Shown one piece after another: positions 24,501-33,595 of a DNA stretch of 64,000 nt (the first letter of the stretch is position 1; the number at the start of each line of letters is the position of its first letter). Made by a program: the position numbers and the translations under genes. This stretch comes from Lineus longissimus (Eukaryota > Nemertea > Pilidiophora > Heteronemertea > Lineidae). The notes below the pieces were generated by a model. It did no database searches and had not been told where the DNA came from. It worked only from the letters and a program-made list of their open reading frames with translations. The DNA is taken from NCBI RefSeq assembly GCF_910592395.1, contig NC_088310.1, forward strand, positions 10,423,501 through 10,487,500, written 5' to 3'.

Positions 24501-25603
24501 CCTGTCCTTACACAATATATACACGATAAGAACTGAAGATTATGGAGAAGAAGAAGAAAAGAGTTATCGGGTGGCGTTGTGCTGCGATGTTTTGCGGCAA
24601 CACCAGCAAAACTGAAGGTGTTGGGGTTTTCCGCTGACCTGACCCTATCAAAGAACCGGGCCGTCACCGTGAAGTTCGAGTTAGGAGGTCACCAGCCGGT
24701 GGTTCATCTTCTACTCCTTGATGCTCCGCCGGAACACAACTTCGAGAACCAACTCCAAATTCATCTGCCGTTGGGGGTCTTCCAGCACATTTGGAAAAAA
24801 TCTCGAAGTAACGAAGTAAGGGAAGGGACGGCCCCTCCCCCCAAGGCCACAGTCCTAGTCATTTCATCATAAATTTCCTAAGTCGAACTAGGAAATTCCA
24901 TCGATGACGTCATAATAATGGCATTCCTAAAACTATTTTTAGACCTTATTTAATATTCATTAGATTTTCCTGAGCGTACGCGAACTACTGAGGATATAGC
25001 TTCTTCCTAGAGCGAATAGGAAAATAGTCGACGGTCTGACTTGTTCATAATGTGACGTCATGAGGTCACGTGACTTAGTGCGGGTTTTTCAAAACGTCTT
25101 CGGCAGTTGGCCAGTTTGACGCGATTAAAACAGCGATTTTATAATGAATCTAATCAAAAATGGAAAATTTGAGCTTTATATTTGTGATCAACAATTAAAA
25201 ACGGACGTATTTCCGCAAAGTTGTAAATCACATCATAGTATCACTTTAATAATGTTTAAATTGCCCTGTTCGGCTGTAAGGGGAGAGCAATAGCGTCATT
25301 TTGAGACCCTAACCATTACAATCGTCCAAAAACTGCGACCGCCAGGTAGGGGTTGAAAAGTGGCAATTTCATTCAAAAATTGAGGAAATCCAAGTTAGAG
25401 GTTTTTAAAAACTAATTCGTCTTTGGTTACAATCAAATTGTATACATGAAGTAGCGGTTGAAATGACTTTATACTTGCAAAGTTATATCCCCGGTTCTCC
25501 ATTCGGATTTGACCTCTGCAAGAACCTTTAATACGTCCTCAACGTCATAATCGACATCAATCTTCAAGTCTAGGTCCAGGATACCATCACACGCAGCTTC
25601 CAT
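9470..25603 (-). CDS. Choline/ethanolamine kinase family gene, 8 exons
   Basis: Exons in transcript order: 25603-25475, 17225-16954, 16847-16689, 16369-16227, 14256-14170, 13300-13124, 9906-9837, 9521-9470. Phases agree at every junction, and the exons sum to 1089 bases, giving 362 residues plus stop, the usual length for this family. Family signatures seen: a glycine-rich start of the kinase fold (FMGGGFVNRLL), GPKLLCNF followed by GLCYDFLNNG, a Brenner-type box (CYNDINITNL), the metal-binding segment FLDYEWAGFSS, and a C-terminus with FDYIG then ARFDYYFKSKKEP. Such enzymes phosphorylate choline or ethanolamine with ATP, the first step of the Kennedy pathway, in the cytosol. Oddities: the intron 3 donor begins AT, and the catalytic-box His is Tyr. 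Ethanolamine versus choline cannot be decided here. The donor of exon 6 (GTCTAC) is the weakest junction. It is either a divergent paralogue or a decaying copy. Confidence 0.85.
9837..9906 (-). CDS. Kinase exon 7
   Basis: The acceptor is ctgtctttttag and the donor GTAAGC is at 9836-9831. It encodes ALICIRLASLPEKEDKLGFD and then YI, the family W-ALIQ...FDYLGY region. Phase 1 in, phase 2 out. Confidence 0.75.
9907..13123. other. Kinase intron 6
   Basis: 3.2 kb. Holds the MITE at 12497-12707. The remainder shows no further exon or repeat that I can support. Confidence 0.5.
12497..12707. mobile_element. TTAA MITE, family ACTATAGGCAG
   Basis: 211 bp between two TTAA sites. The ends read GGGACAATATAGGCAGCAGC and, inverted, AGGGGAACTATAGGCAGG. 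Same family as 52.4 kb and the window's left end. Confidence 0.65.
13124..13300 (-). CDS. Kinase exon 6
   Basis: The acceptor is ttttctcaaacag. The exon encodes DLTGLMPTDSYVREWVSKYL and KLVHEVDVLMPVGSRL, matching the family segment after the metal-binding motif (YP..Q..WL..YL then a helix). The 3' boundary is inferred: the donor GTCTAC at 13123-13118 gives the phase needed by exon 7. A better-looking donor (GTAGGT at 13136-13131) gives the wrong phase. Confidence 0.65.
14170..14256 (-). CDS. Kinase exon 5 (DYE metal-binding motif)
   Basis: The acceptor is ctgatccttccag and the donor GTAAGA is at 14169-14164. The 87-base exon encodes RVIFLDYEWAGFSSVAYEIG, equivalent to the DYEY...DIGNH block of the family. 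The Asp is conserved; the IGNH motif reads IGYH. Confidence 0.85.
14284..16205 (+). repeat. Dispersed repeat, copy 1 (kinase intron 4)
   Basis: Shares long stretches with 18905-19960, 20758-20832 and 25250-25420, for example AATCCAGTGGGTGGG, CAGTGTTTAAAACTAGAATC and AAAACTGCGACCGCCAGGTA. Contains about 690 bp (14610-15300) absent from copy 2, including a run of 22 G. Family unknown. Confidence 0.65.
14669..14690 (+). repeat. Poly-G tract
   Basis: 22 consecutive G. Other long runs: C at 13731-13746 and about 63930-63945, G at 30958-30974 and 39069-39084. Confidence 0.9.
16227..16369 (-). CDS. Kinase exon 4 (catalytic Brenner box)
   Basis: The acceptor is ctgtccctttccag and the donor GTAAGC is at 16226-16221. 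The exon contains IPTYETLLEEVKNI and then PVFCYNDINITNLVY. The catalytic Asp and the downstream Asn (D-x4-N) are kept. The residue that is His in typical members (HND) is Tyr here, codon at 16270-16272. Confidence 0.85.
16689..16847 (-). CDS. Kinase exon 3, followed by a non-canonical donor
   Basis: The acceptor is tatattttcag. The exon encodes 53 residues including LIIDEMLRWHDPHVQQ and LLQDWPKEFPDL, matching the helix between the N-lobe and the catalytic loop. It ends TTTAAG followed by ATAAGT where GTAAGT is expected. Phase 2 at this point joins perfectly to exon 4, and reading on gives an in-frame TAA. Confidence 0.8.
16954..17225 (-). CDS. Kinase exon 2 (N-lobe)
   Basis: The acceptor is ccctcttttccag at 17226 and the donor GTAAGT is at 16953-16948. 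The exon is 90 codons plus 2 bases. It carries the nucleotide-binding N-lobe: FMGGGFVNRLL, then VTIRIFGESF, then GLGPKLLCNFKTGLCYDFLN, all in the order seen in ethanolamine/choline kinases. Confidence 0.85.
17459..17890. mobile_element. TTAA MITE, family AGGACCATTGG
   Basis: 432 bp bounded by TTAA on both sides. The ends read AGGACCATTGGC and, inverted, AGGAATGGTCGGC. It has a second copy at 27.3 kb. Lies in intron 1 of the kinase gene. Confidence 0.6.
17891..18904. other. Kinase intron 1 segment
   Basis: No exon recognised. A block near 18610-18720 (AAAACCAGAAATATAACCTT, TTTCGGCTGCTGTAGATCAG) recurs at 34260-34370, so this part too is repeat-derived. Confidence 0.4.
18605..18720. repeat. 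Dispersed repeat shared with 34255-34372
   Basis: Shared blocks include CTTTCTTTCGGC, GCTGTAGATCAGGCACC and CCGATTCAGACGATTC, then GTACCAC and GAGCTGCATTTGCTCT. Confidence 0.65.
21080..22990 (+). mobile_element. 5'-truncated non-LTR retrotransposon (CR1/L2/Jockey-like)
   Basis: Starts inside the linker before reverse transcriptase (NPWITREIVKLLKKAK in a different frame from about 21090), then a 409-codon reverse transcriptase frame, then a continuation past one stop to about 22917, then a short 3' tail. No endonuclease is present, as expected for 5' truncation. Ends are approximate; no target duplication was found. It lies within a larger TTAA-flanked insertion. Confidence 0.85.
21508..22737 (+). 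pseudogene. LINE reverse transcriptase, frameshifted and stopped
   Basis: Reverse transcriptase blocks in order: KPNKAAGPNQLSPRVL, FKKGRKDDPGNYRPISLTCI, MDFSKAFDKVSH, SGVPQGSVIGPALFLVYIND, LFADDTII and AKYLGLTI. The frame ends at TAG (22735-22737) where family members usually have Trp; in the same frame the conserved tail TLEERRRQSRVIMMYKIL follows and ends near 22917. Upstream, homologous sequence is in another frame, so a frameshift lies between about 21440 and 21508. Confidence 0.88.
23953..24465 (+). repeat. Dispersed repeat, copy 1 of 2
   Basis: About 500 bp beginning GGCAGAGACATGTATTCATC and ending near TGTACACGCTGGCTAATAGA. Matches 45417-45866. A shorter piece of the start is at 23149-23200. 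Contains a doubled 43-44-bp unit at 23996-24083. Confidence 0.75.
23996..24083. repeat. Two-copy tandem repeat, 43-44-bp unit
   Basis: ACACATAGTCCGTACTGAAC then TGTGAAAATGTGGTAAATAC occurs twice head to tail. Confidence 0.85.
24542..24637 (+). pseudogene. THAP zinc-finger N-terminal fragment
   Basis: A short frame includes GWRCAAMFCGNTSKTEGVGV and then FR followed by TGA. The spacing C-x4-C followed by NTSKT..GV..FR is the typical start of a THAP DNA-binding domain, found in P-element and Kolobok transposases and in host genes. The rest of the domain (second C and H) is not readable in frame. Confidence 0.55.
25475..25603 (-). CDS. Kinase exon 1 (start codon)
   Basis: The ATG at 25603-25601 lies in a good context (ACAATGG). 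The exon encodes 43 residues beginning MEAACDGILDLDLK and ending WRTGDITLQ, the acidic leader and conserved Trp that precede the kinase fold in ethanolamine kinases. It ends CAA|GTATAA in phase 0, and the next exon starts in phase 0 with TTC. Intron 1 is 8.2 kb and full of repeats. Confidence 0.8.
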
Positions 25604-26042
25604 TGTATTTTGGCAATGTTTATTTCAATAGCTAGTGTTACATGTGTATGTGTGCTCTTGTGGGTGTCATGCACATTATCTGCGTAGTCCAGAAATGGTG
25701 TCGATATTGTCTTTTTATAAAGCATGTTAGGATAATTTAGGAAACATCTACTTACTGCCAGTTAAGTCTTTTGAATTGTAAGAACAACTTCTCAAGACAG
25801 CAAATCACATACATATACAAACTAACCTTTGGATATGTACTTTCATATCCAGTCTGGGAAAGGTAAACTCAATTATGATATGGATTTATAACCAAGATTT
25901 TGCGGAACTCTAAACACATTTACCGTTGTGCCTTTAAGTAATCGAGGTCATCGGTATATGCAATCAATCGATCAATTACACTTTGCATTATTATTGAGGC
26001 CTATAGGTTTGATAATTAAGATTTATCAATTGATAGGTTTAT

Positions 26043-26233
26043 GCCTGTTTCGCCTATTCCTGTTTCGCCTACAAAATTCCTGTTTCGCCTATTCCTGTTT
26101 CGCCTATTCCTGTTTCGCCTATTCCTGTTCCGCCTATTCCTGTTTCGCCTATTCCTGTTTGGCATATTTCCGGTTTGGCCTATTTCCTGTTTCGCCTATT
26201 CCTGTTTCGCCTACTTCCTGTTTCGCCTACTTT
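26043..26233 (+). repeat. 15-bp minisatellite
   Basis: About 12 copies of CCTGTTTCGCCTATT with small variations. Confidence 0.9.
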
Positions 26234-26914
26234 CCAGTACCCCTACAATAAATCGACTCTCCCACGGGGAACCTTAGGGATGCATGTCCATTTTATGGGG
26301 AAAATGTGAGGGGACAATTGGATGATGTTAACGATGTGATGACAATTTGACTAATCAAATGCCATCAACTTTGTTAACAAACCATGCCATGACCATATTG
26401 AAAGAGTCACCTTGAAACCGGGGACAGTCCGGGACTTATTTGACCATAGGACCATACTGACACACAGTAAAAACTATAGATTAAGTAGAGTAAAGCAGTC
26501 GTTTATTTTAAAAAAACAGGAATTCATGAGTTTTTGATAAAAATACATAATACTGTACATTCTCATAATTATTTGATCAAAATCAGCTGTAAAACCCATG
26601 TCATAATATACATGTAGGTACAGCACATATCAAGTCAAACAAGGTTGAAAATACATATCATGATATATGATTTCACGTGCAGCTTATGACGACATCGTCA
26701 TTCATCAGACCAATTATTGTCGCACCAAAGGGCATAGTACAATGACAAATAGAACAAAACTAAAGGATTATCATTCGAATTAGTGAATTCTTTAGGACAG
26801 TACATACCCACGTACATGTACTATCAATATGAACCACTTATAAATCTTGCTCTTCGACTATAGTAAGGGACGGTTCATATTCCTACGTCTGTGGGCGAGG
26901 TTAGCAATACATTT
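26234..26914. other. Spacer between inverted minisatellites
   Basis: No coding potential noted. Outside the arrays short inverted matches (TCAATTGATAGGT at about 26026 and, inverted, at about 27207) suggest that the arrays and spacer form one mobile unit. Confidence 0.4.
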
Positions 26915-27058
26915 GAATAGGCGAAACAGGAATAGGCGAAACAGGAATTAGGCGAAACAGGAAGTAGGCCAATCAGGAATAGGCGAATAAGGAATTAGGC
27001 GAAACAGGAATAGGCGTAACAGGAATAGGCGGAACAGGAATAGGCGAAACAGGAATAC
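26915..27058 (-). repeat. 15-bp minisatellite, inverted orientation
   Basis: About 9 copies of AATAGGCGAAACAGG, the reverse complement of the array at 26043. Confidence 0.9.
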
Positions 27059-27315
27059 ACCAATTGATGAGGACAAGCCATAATATTATCTGATAACAAC
27101 CGCAGAAGTAGATCATTGCGTTTTGTAAACTCTTATTTCATCGCATAATAACGTGTGACCAAAGCCTTAGGGAAATCGAGTTGATAAATTTAAGACCTAT
27201 CAATTGAAAATTGAATTAATCCTATGAGATAAGATATTCCAAACAACCGAAATGCTATTTAATCGACAACAACAAAAAGTCATTATTTGTGAACCCTACA
27301 CACTCTATCAGTGTG

Positions 27316-27624
27316 TTAAAGGACCATTGGCATTATTAAGGGCAATATTACCCGGCCAGCTGTCGACTGCCCAGTCACCTCCTATGCTACATAAGTAGTT
27401 GCTTTCAACAAATTACAAAAAAGGAAAATTTCAAAATCTGACGAAATTATCGCGCTTTTCCGACGTTGACTCCGATTCGACCCGATTTTGGTCTCCACGC
27501 AATAACTCTCACATGGAACGATGCACTAGTAAGGCGATTCCTGGAGCCATGAACTACCCCTTGACGTCATGGTACTGATATTGATTTTTCCGACGTCGCA
27601 CTGATGGGGCTTGATGACCCCGCA
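27316..27624. mobile_element. TTAA MITE, right-truncated copy
   Basis: Matches 17459-17760 closely from TTAAAGGACCATTGGCA to TTGATGACCCCGCA, then stops where a TTCGCCTA minisatellite begins. Confidence 0.6.
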
Positions 27625-27637
27625 ACCACGGGTTATG

Positions 27638-27722
27638 CCACATTCGCCTAATCCTTTCTCGCCTAATCCACATTCGCCTAAAAAAGTCCACATTCGCCTA
27701 TTCCACGTTCGCCTAATCCACA
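27638..27722 (+). repeat. Related minisatellite
   Basis: Five to six copies of CCACATTCGCCTAAT, sharing TTCGCCTA with the two arrays to its left. Confidence 0.8.
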
Positions 27723-27746
27723 TATATTTCCAAATCTGTGATCAAT

Positions 27747-28106
27747 TTAAAATTTTGCGATAAAAGCAAGATCACTGTCCACACAAACTGACCACCACAT
27801 TTCTATTTGCTCATGTGTTAGCGACAATACTACGCTGCAGTAATATATATTGCCTAGCACAAATCGAGGAGTCAATGTAAAGTCTTTATATAGTTGGTCC
27901 GCTCTGAGGGGTCCTAATAAATCCATCTTGTTAGGTCCAACTTTTTGTTGACCCAAGGGCTTATCTGAAAACAGGTCTTGGGGCAAACCATGCTTTGTCA
28001 ACAAAATACCTTTTGCTTTGTGGTTATAAATGACGATTGTCAGATTAATTTTGTTCCATTCTTGGTTGTCGAGCAAGGGATTAGCCTCCGGTTGGCCATA
28101 TAATGT
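27747..28106 (-). other. Unrecognised open reading frame
   Basis: Minus-strand frame of about 120 codons including NKINLTIVIYNHKAKGILL, GQQKVGPNKMDLLGPL and FTLTPRFVLGNIYYCSVVL. Composition looks coding rather than random, but there is no clear start, splice frame or known motif. It abuts a minisatellite and may be a remnant of a mobile or viral sequence, or chance. Confidence 0.25.
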
Positions 28107-29784
28107 GTTGGTCTTAATAAATCAGTATCAACAAAGTTAATTCTGCTTGTATTTTAAAGAAAGGATTGCACAACGAGACGCTCGTGTGGTAGCACTTACG
28201 CGTAATCCCTAGTAAGCATGGTAATCAGCGACGGCACGTGGCTCGTTGCGCATCACCTAAACACTGTGACACAAATTTAAAAACGGCCGCCCAGCAGCCG
28301 GACAAATCATCTATAGCGTGATCAACGTTTTTTTCCACAATTATGCGCACAAAATGTCCATATTATTAGCAGGAATGGCAGGGCTCGCGAGGCATATCGC
28401 AAAAGTTATTGCCAGTCATGCCAATGACAGATGATGATTGTAAGCTTGTAAGCAACAGTGGGATGAATATTGTTTCCACTCGTTGGAATATTATTATTTT
28501 GCAGAGTGCCGCGAATATGCCCGAAAATGAATTGTCTTTTTTAATCATCAATAGAAATCCCTGGTGCAGATAGTGCATGTTACTTCAAAGGTAACCCTCT
28601 CAGGGTAGGATGACGGACTATTTTTCTATCAAGACGCACGATCTTCAAAATATCAGTGAGCTATTAAACGCGCAAAAAAGGGTCCGACATGTCCGAAGGA
28701 GGTGTGATGTCATAAAAATAAATGTGCGTGTTGAGGTGTTTAAAGTCTGCGCAATGCAGTTCGCGTTTACAATAATATCTGGTTGACATGCCTGAGCTGC
28801 TCAATTCCATTTGACTTTGTACAAGTTGTTGTTAACTGCCATGTTGGGAATTTCACATTTATCAGTGAGAACTGTTAGAACGGATGTGACCGGCTTCGAG
28901 TTCGAATTCGAAGACCTTTATGCATTATTACTTTAATTTAAACTAAAATAATTCATTGCTTATACATCAAACACACACATATTGCCTGAAAGAATATATA
29001 TTGACACAATCTTCTTCTTCTTATGATTTTTCAATGGATGAAAACGGCTTTTGTCTAATAAGCAAGAACCTAGTTCATACCGTTTTGAAAATAAATAAAA
29101 TTAAAAGCGTTGGTTATGTGGGGGTACATTTGTTGCACGTTTTGTCAACGTTGAAGGTTGTTGTGACAACCAATGTTACGAGGGTAACAAGCGGACATTT
29201 ACTCGGGACATGCCGTTTTCGAAACTACCTGTGAGAAAAACGATAGAAAACGATACTTTTCGAGTCCTTTTGTATTCCACCGCACCTAATTGCGATAACA
29301 TTCGAGTCTTTTCGATACTTTTAGACCCCTACCTGCGGTTTAAATATTATTCCAGTTCTGCAATACGTTATAGGTGTCGCAAACCCACATTCTTATCACA
29401 ACTGGAATAATTGCTCGTTCTGAATACCTCTCGAACTCTGTCGAAAAAAATCGAAAATACTTCTCAGGCAAAAGCATTAAAATTTTCGGTCATTTACGAT
29501 CGTTTTCGGTAATATTCGACAGGGATTAGACCAGCAATCACGATAGAATTAACTGTTTCGATTTTCTTCGAAACTTTCCGAGTTCTTGCCAAGCATGGCT
29601 TGCCAAGGCCGGGTCGAATTCCGTAAGATTTCCGAGAGACGGTTTAATGACCGTGAAGCATTTCGAGTGATTTTCGAGTGATTTCGAGACCGATGCAGAT
29701 TCCGAGAGTTTTCCGACAGAAAAACGAGAGTTGCTGTTCATAGTGTCATAGACAAAAACCCCCACCAAATACCTGCTTTCTACG
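28107..29784. other. Intergenic, no gene seen
   Basis: Short frames only. 29220-29720 is rich in TTTTCGAG/CGAAAA variants on both strands, a degenerate low-complexity block. Confidence 0.4.
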
Positions 29785-30050
29785 ACAAAGATAAACACCC
29801 GAAACTTCAGAACCATACAGAAGTTGTGTTTTTATTAAAAGATTAAATAAACTGAGGAGTGCCTTTACTTGTGTACCCTGATAAATGTTAAAATGTTTAT
29901 TCAACTGGAAAACTGCCTGCTTTGCTTTGCTTGTTAATGTTTGCTCTGCTTTCTTAAGGGATCCATTGCAAGAACAATAACAAGATACTTAACAGATTCA
30001 ACAAGATCAACGTCCGCATCACCAACTCTGAGGGAAAGACCCTTCTTAAA
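29785..30050 (-). pseudogene. LINE reverse transcriptase fragment
   Basis: Minus-strand translation gives KKGLSLRVGDADVDLVESVK followed by YLVIVL, then after a stop QFSSLNKHFNIYQGTQ and LLIKTQLLYGSEVSG. This is the post-catalytic region of a non-LTR reverse transcriptase, decayed. Confidence 0.65.
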
Positions 30051-30200
30051 CCTTTTAGATCAGTGGCGTAGTGGTTAGAGCACCGGGCTCATAATCAGGA
30101 GGTCGTGGGTTCGATTCTCGGAAGGGTCACTACTGTTTCGTCTTCTTTGAGCAAGGCATTTATGACGTTTATAGAAATTAAAAGTGCCCGTCTATAGGTT
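30048..30200 (+). repeat. tRNA-derived SINE (Met-type head)
   Basis: A tRNA-like head at about 30057-30129 has an A-box region (AGTGGCGTAGTGGTTAGAGC), anticodon loop CTCATAA (CAU) and B box GGTTCGATTCT. The body has CTTTGAGCAAGGCATTTA, a block typical of animal tRNA-SINEs. It is not a tRNA gene: the acceptor stem is interrupted. Confidence 0.65.
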
Positions 30201-30429
30201 TTCAAGATTCGTAGATATTTTTCGTGCGAGAATAGACATCAAAATATTGTGTACTACAGGGTGACTCAAAAAAGTATACCCTCCTTGACTCATCGATTAA
30301 TCGATTATATGTTAACTACCAAATTTTAGTTTAAGTATAGTATGTCATTAGAAAGAGCTGGAATCCTAAACATGCATTTATTCATTTTTTTCGGGTGAGT
30401 CATTATGGTTATTTGACGAAGAGTAATAG

Positions 30430-30862
30430 TGTCACGGTTTGGGTTTATAGCGATAGCATCAAAATTAAGAGTCAGTGGTTGGGGTTAGCCTTAACATGAA
30501 AAGTATGGGTAATGGTTGACGTTAGCAATAGCATCAAAATCAAAGGTCATGGTTGGGGTTAGCTATGGCATATGAGAAGGTAGGGCCAATGTTGGGGTAA
30601 GCTACAGCATGAAGAGACTGAGTTAATTGTTAGGGTCAGCAAAAGCATCAAAAGAAAATGTCATAGTTGGTATAGCTATAGTATTATGAGAAGGAAGGGT
30701 CATGGTTGAGTTTAGCAATAGCAAGAAAAGGATGGGTAATGGTTGGGGTAAACAACGGCATCAAAATCAAAGGTCATGGTTGGAGTTAGCTCTAGCAAAT
30801 CAGAAGGCAGGGTCATGGTGGGATTTAGCTATAGCACGAAATGACTGGGTAATGGTTGTCAG
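30430..30862 (+). repeat. Degenerate minisatellite, unit about 45-50 bp
   Basis: Core GGTCATGGTTGGGGTTAGC then TATAGCAT or AATAGCATCAAAATCAA repeats about nine times with much variation. Confidence 0.8.
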
Positions 30863-30910
30863 AAGGACTTATGGACTGTACCATCAAGATGGTTTGAGGT
30901 TCCACTCCAT

Positions 30911-31075
30911 CGCTCCGGGGTAAGCGTCTCAGAAGGACTTACTGAGAGTCCAATGGTGGGGGGGGGGGGGGGGGCTTCCCCCAATGCACTGGCTAAAATA
31001 TGTCAAAAGGACGGGGTTTGGGGGCTTCCCCATGTCAACAGTTGTGTGAGTTTACTAGAGCTTTCACTTTACATA
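30911..31075. repeat. Dispersed G-rich repeat, copy 1
   Basis: Shares GGAAGGACTTA-type, CCCCCAATGCACTGGCTAAA and CTTTACATA blocks with 46434-46612. Includes a run of 17 G at 30958. Confidence 0.7.
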
Positions 31076-33595
31076 TCATTGTGATGCAAAGGTAAACCTG
31101 TCCAGTACCTTTACCCACCGGAATAATATCGAGTTGAATTGTCATCAATTGCTCCCAGCAGCAGTGTTTCACAAAATAACCTTGCATCTTTCTACTGCAT
31201 GGTTAGGAATCCAATGCCCGTGCTTGTAGTGGCCGTTATACCGAGGGAAGTTCGTTTTGAAATCATACTAGTATTTGTGAATGAATTTTCATGATTATTG
31301 GTCTGCCGTTTTACATTTCTCGTTCTGAAAGGGTGAATGCGTTAGACTGGATCTTCATTGATACGTTTCATGATGATTTTTCTTTCAAATGTTGTTAACT
31401 ATGAAGCGCAGAAGCACCCAGGGTCCGAATGTTTAATGGCACAAAGGACGCGTTATCCCTAACAGTTATGTTAGGCATCATTAAGGACGTTATCTTTGCA
31501 GTTAATCCCATTAAAATCTAACGACTCCGTTAAAGTTACCCTTGTTTTGAACATCCCAGCCCCGGAGAACCAATATTCTTAATTCCGAGCATTACGCCGT
31601 CTCGAGCATCTCTTGTTCCTCATGTTCCAGGGTTCTGAATTTACCCGAAATATTCCGTAGCCAAAAATCGCTCTCCCGGCAAGCGTGTACTGATGAACTG
31701 ATGTTATTTGGGTATACAAATACTGGGCCTGCTGTTCAAGGCGCTGCGTTCAAGCAGCAGATATAACCGCCAGACCGTTAACCACGTAAAATAGACAACC
31801 CAATAAAAGGTTATCGTCTTAATTCAGCATACTAAATGGAGGTTGGCACATCTCTGCCTATCAATATTCGCATCAATTTGATAATTACCCAAAAAAAGTC
31901 ACCGGCTTGCAGTTGTTGAATTAATGTTATGAATATATATCCCATTATTTTGTAATAAACCAACTTGCATGATCAAGGCAGTCATCCACACGAACTTTCT
32001 CAAACGTGTGAGTTTGTATTTCCGACTAATTGACAATTTGGAAAAGCAAGGCTATATCAGCACCCGGTAAGTAAGATAGGGTCTATGATTAGAACTTGTG
32101 AAACAAGGTTTGCTTCTCAGATCAGCCCAGTCGATGCTACATGTAAGTGAACTCCCACATAATCAGAAACTTAGAGACATTGAGGAAGAGTTAAGGGACA
32201 AATATCAGCCGATCGAGTAAGAAGGAAAACATGTAAAGATGTGGTCTTTTTGGTGGGAGGGTGGAGGGTCTCGATCGGCTACTATTGGGTTTGCTAAACT
32301 CGCGAAAAAAAAACAACAAACAGACAGTTATGGATTTAGTTGGTGTAAAACATGTTTCACCATGTGGCCACATACATTCCGTACACGTTCAGCTAATTTT
32401 TAAAGTGAGTAAATTCGATCACTTAATGGCTGTTTTCTTGTATTTTCATTAATTTTATTGGTCAAACTAGTAGGCCCACCCAAGAGCCCTCAGCTACCTA
32501 AACTCACCATCCTGCCATGCCTGCAGGGTGATAATATTATCAGCAGTCTCGGTTGATAACTGAAGGAATACATTTTTGGAAAAGAATGCAGTGAGAGGGT
32601 TCATGATTTATCAACAATGTTATTTTTGCTCGGACAAACCATGTGCTCTTGTTTACGTATCTTGCTAAGAACAGTCCTATCCGCTGGGCACTGATGTACG
32701 GTCTCCAATCAAAGTCAAAGTTATCTTATTCGTAGTACGCGATTTCACTCAGGCATAACTGCAGGGTGTATTCTTGGTGATTACTCTTGCATTATTTGCA
32801 GGCAGCCGGGGCAACAGCTTTTTAAGTAATCATCCGCCATCCGTTCCATATGCCAGATTAACTACGAATACGCGACCAAAAATAATTTTGTCTTTGATCG
32901 GTCACCGTGTGAAGGTGCTGAGGGATGAAATTATTTTCAGGTCATTCAAGGCTTGCCATTCTCACAAAAGTGAATGCATTAGTTGTTCAGATATTTGGAT
33001 AGAAGTAATTTTTGGGTTTTGAATATGCACTGTTCTCAATTATTGTTCGAGGCGGGCTGTATATGTTATACCCGATCCTTAGGAAATTAGGTGTTCGCTT
33101 ATTAAACATTCCAACTGGTGGAACACAACTTTATTTATTATATCGTTATGGTAACGTTTTTTCGTGGTGTATCGGTCCTACACACAACCTCCACGGTAGA
33201 GATATTTCGTCTCATTTAAGTTCAAGGCACGAAATAAATTCGTCCAATCAGAACGTCGCTAGCATCCGATTCAAGGAATTTTGTAATGCTGTAGCAGCGA
33301 TATCCTGCTGACGGACAAAAAAAGTACTATTTTCTCCGCGATCCGCACTGTACTACATCTCGTACTATTTGGCACTTTTCTGGGCTCCGATTGGCCTGTG
33401 TGCCACCCAATAAACCGCGAGCACTCGAACAATGTGCTTCGTGCTATTGGGCCTACACACGTTAAATAGTCTTTTGCATTTATATGTAGTTGTGAAAGGG
33501 GCTGAATCTTGTTTGAAGTCTTCTTGCTGGAATAAAATCTGTCTATCATAACCTGAAGTCCCTCTGATTTCAGAATTCGTAGTAAAAACGTGAAG
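31076..33595. other. Upstream region of the secreted-peptide gene
   Basis: No exon or repeat supported, except the acceptor ctctgatttcag at about 33572, which implies an untranslated first exon somewhere in this stretch. Confidence 0.35.

Larger units (their letters stand above)
20833..25249. mobile_element. TTAA-flanked composite insertion
   Basis: A repeat copy is split here: its left part ends GAAAGCATTCC-TTAA and its right part resumes TTAA-TAATGTTTAAATTGCCC. The same repeat elsewhere (16070-16105) is uninterrupted at this spot, giving an empty-site comparison. Ends begin AGGGTAACTTG and, inverted, AGTGATACTATG. TTAA duplication points to piggyBac- or Kolobok-type movement. The interior now holds a LINE, another dispersed repeat and a THAP scrap, so it grew by nested insertions. 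Confidence 0.6.
18905..25420 (+). repeat. Dispersed repeat, copy 2, broken into three pieces
   Basis: Pieces at 18905-19960, 20758-20832 and 25250-25420 match copy 1 in order and orientation. Insertions of about 0.8 kb (19961-20757) and 4.4 kb (20833-25249) separate them. Within kinase intron 1. Confidence 0.6.

Noticed and set aside
24579-24872. 97-codon plus-strand frame after the THAP scrap
   Set aside because: It is in a different frame from the THAP match and shows no domain; likely chance in decayed DNA.
26041-26277. Protein of repeated PVSPI / FRLFL units
   Set aside because: It is only translation of the 15-bp minisatellite; both frames are open because the unit length is a multiple of three.
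26043-27058. CRISPR-like array
   Set aside because: Units are contiguous 15-mers without spacers in a eukaryotic genome.
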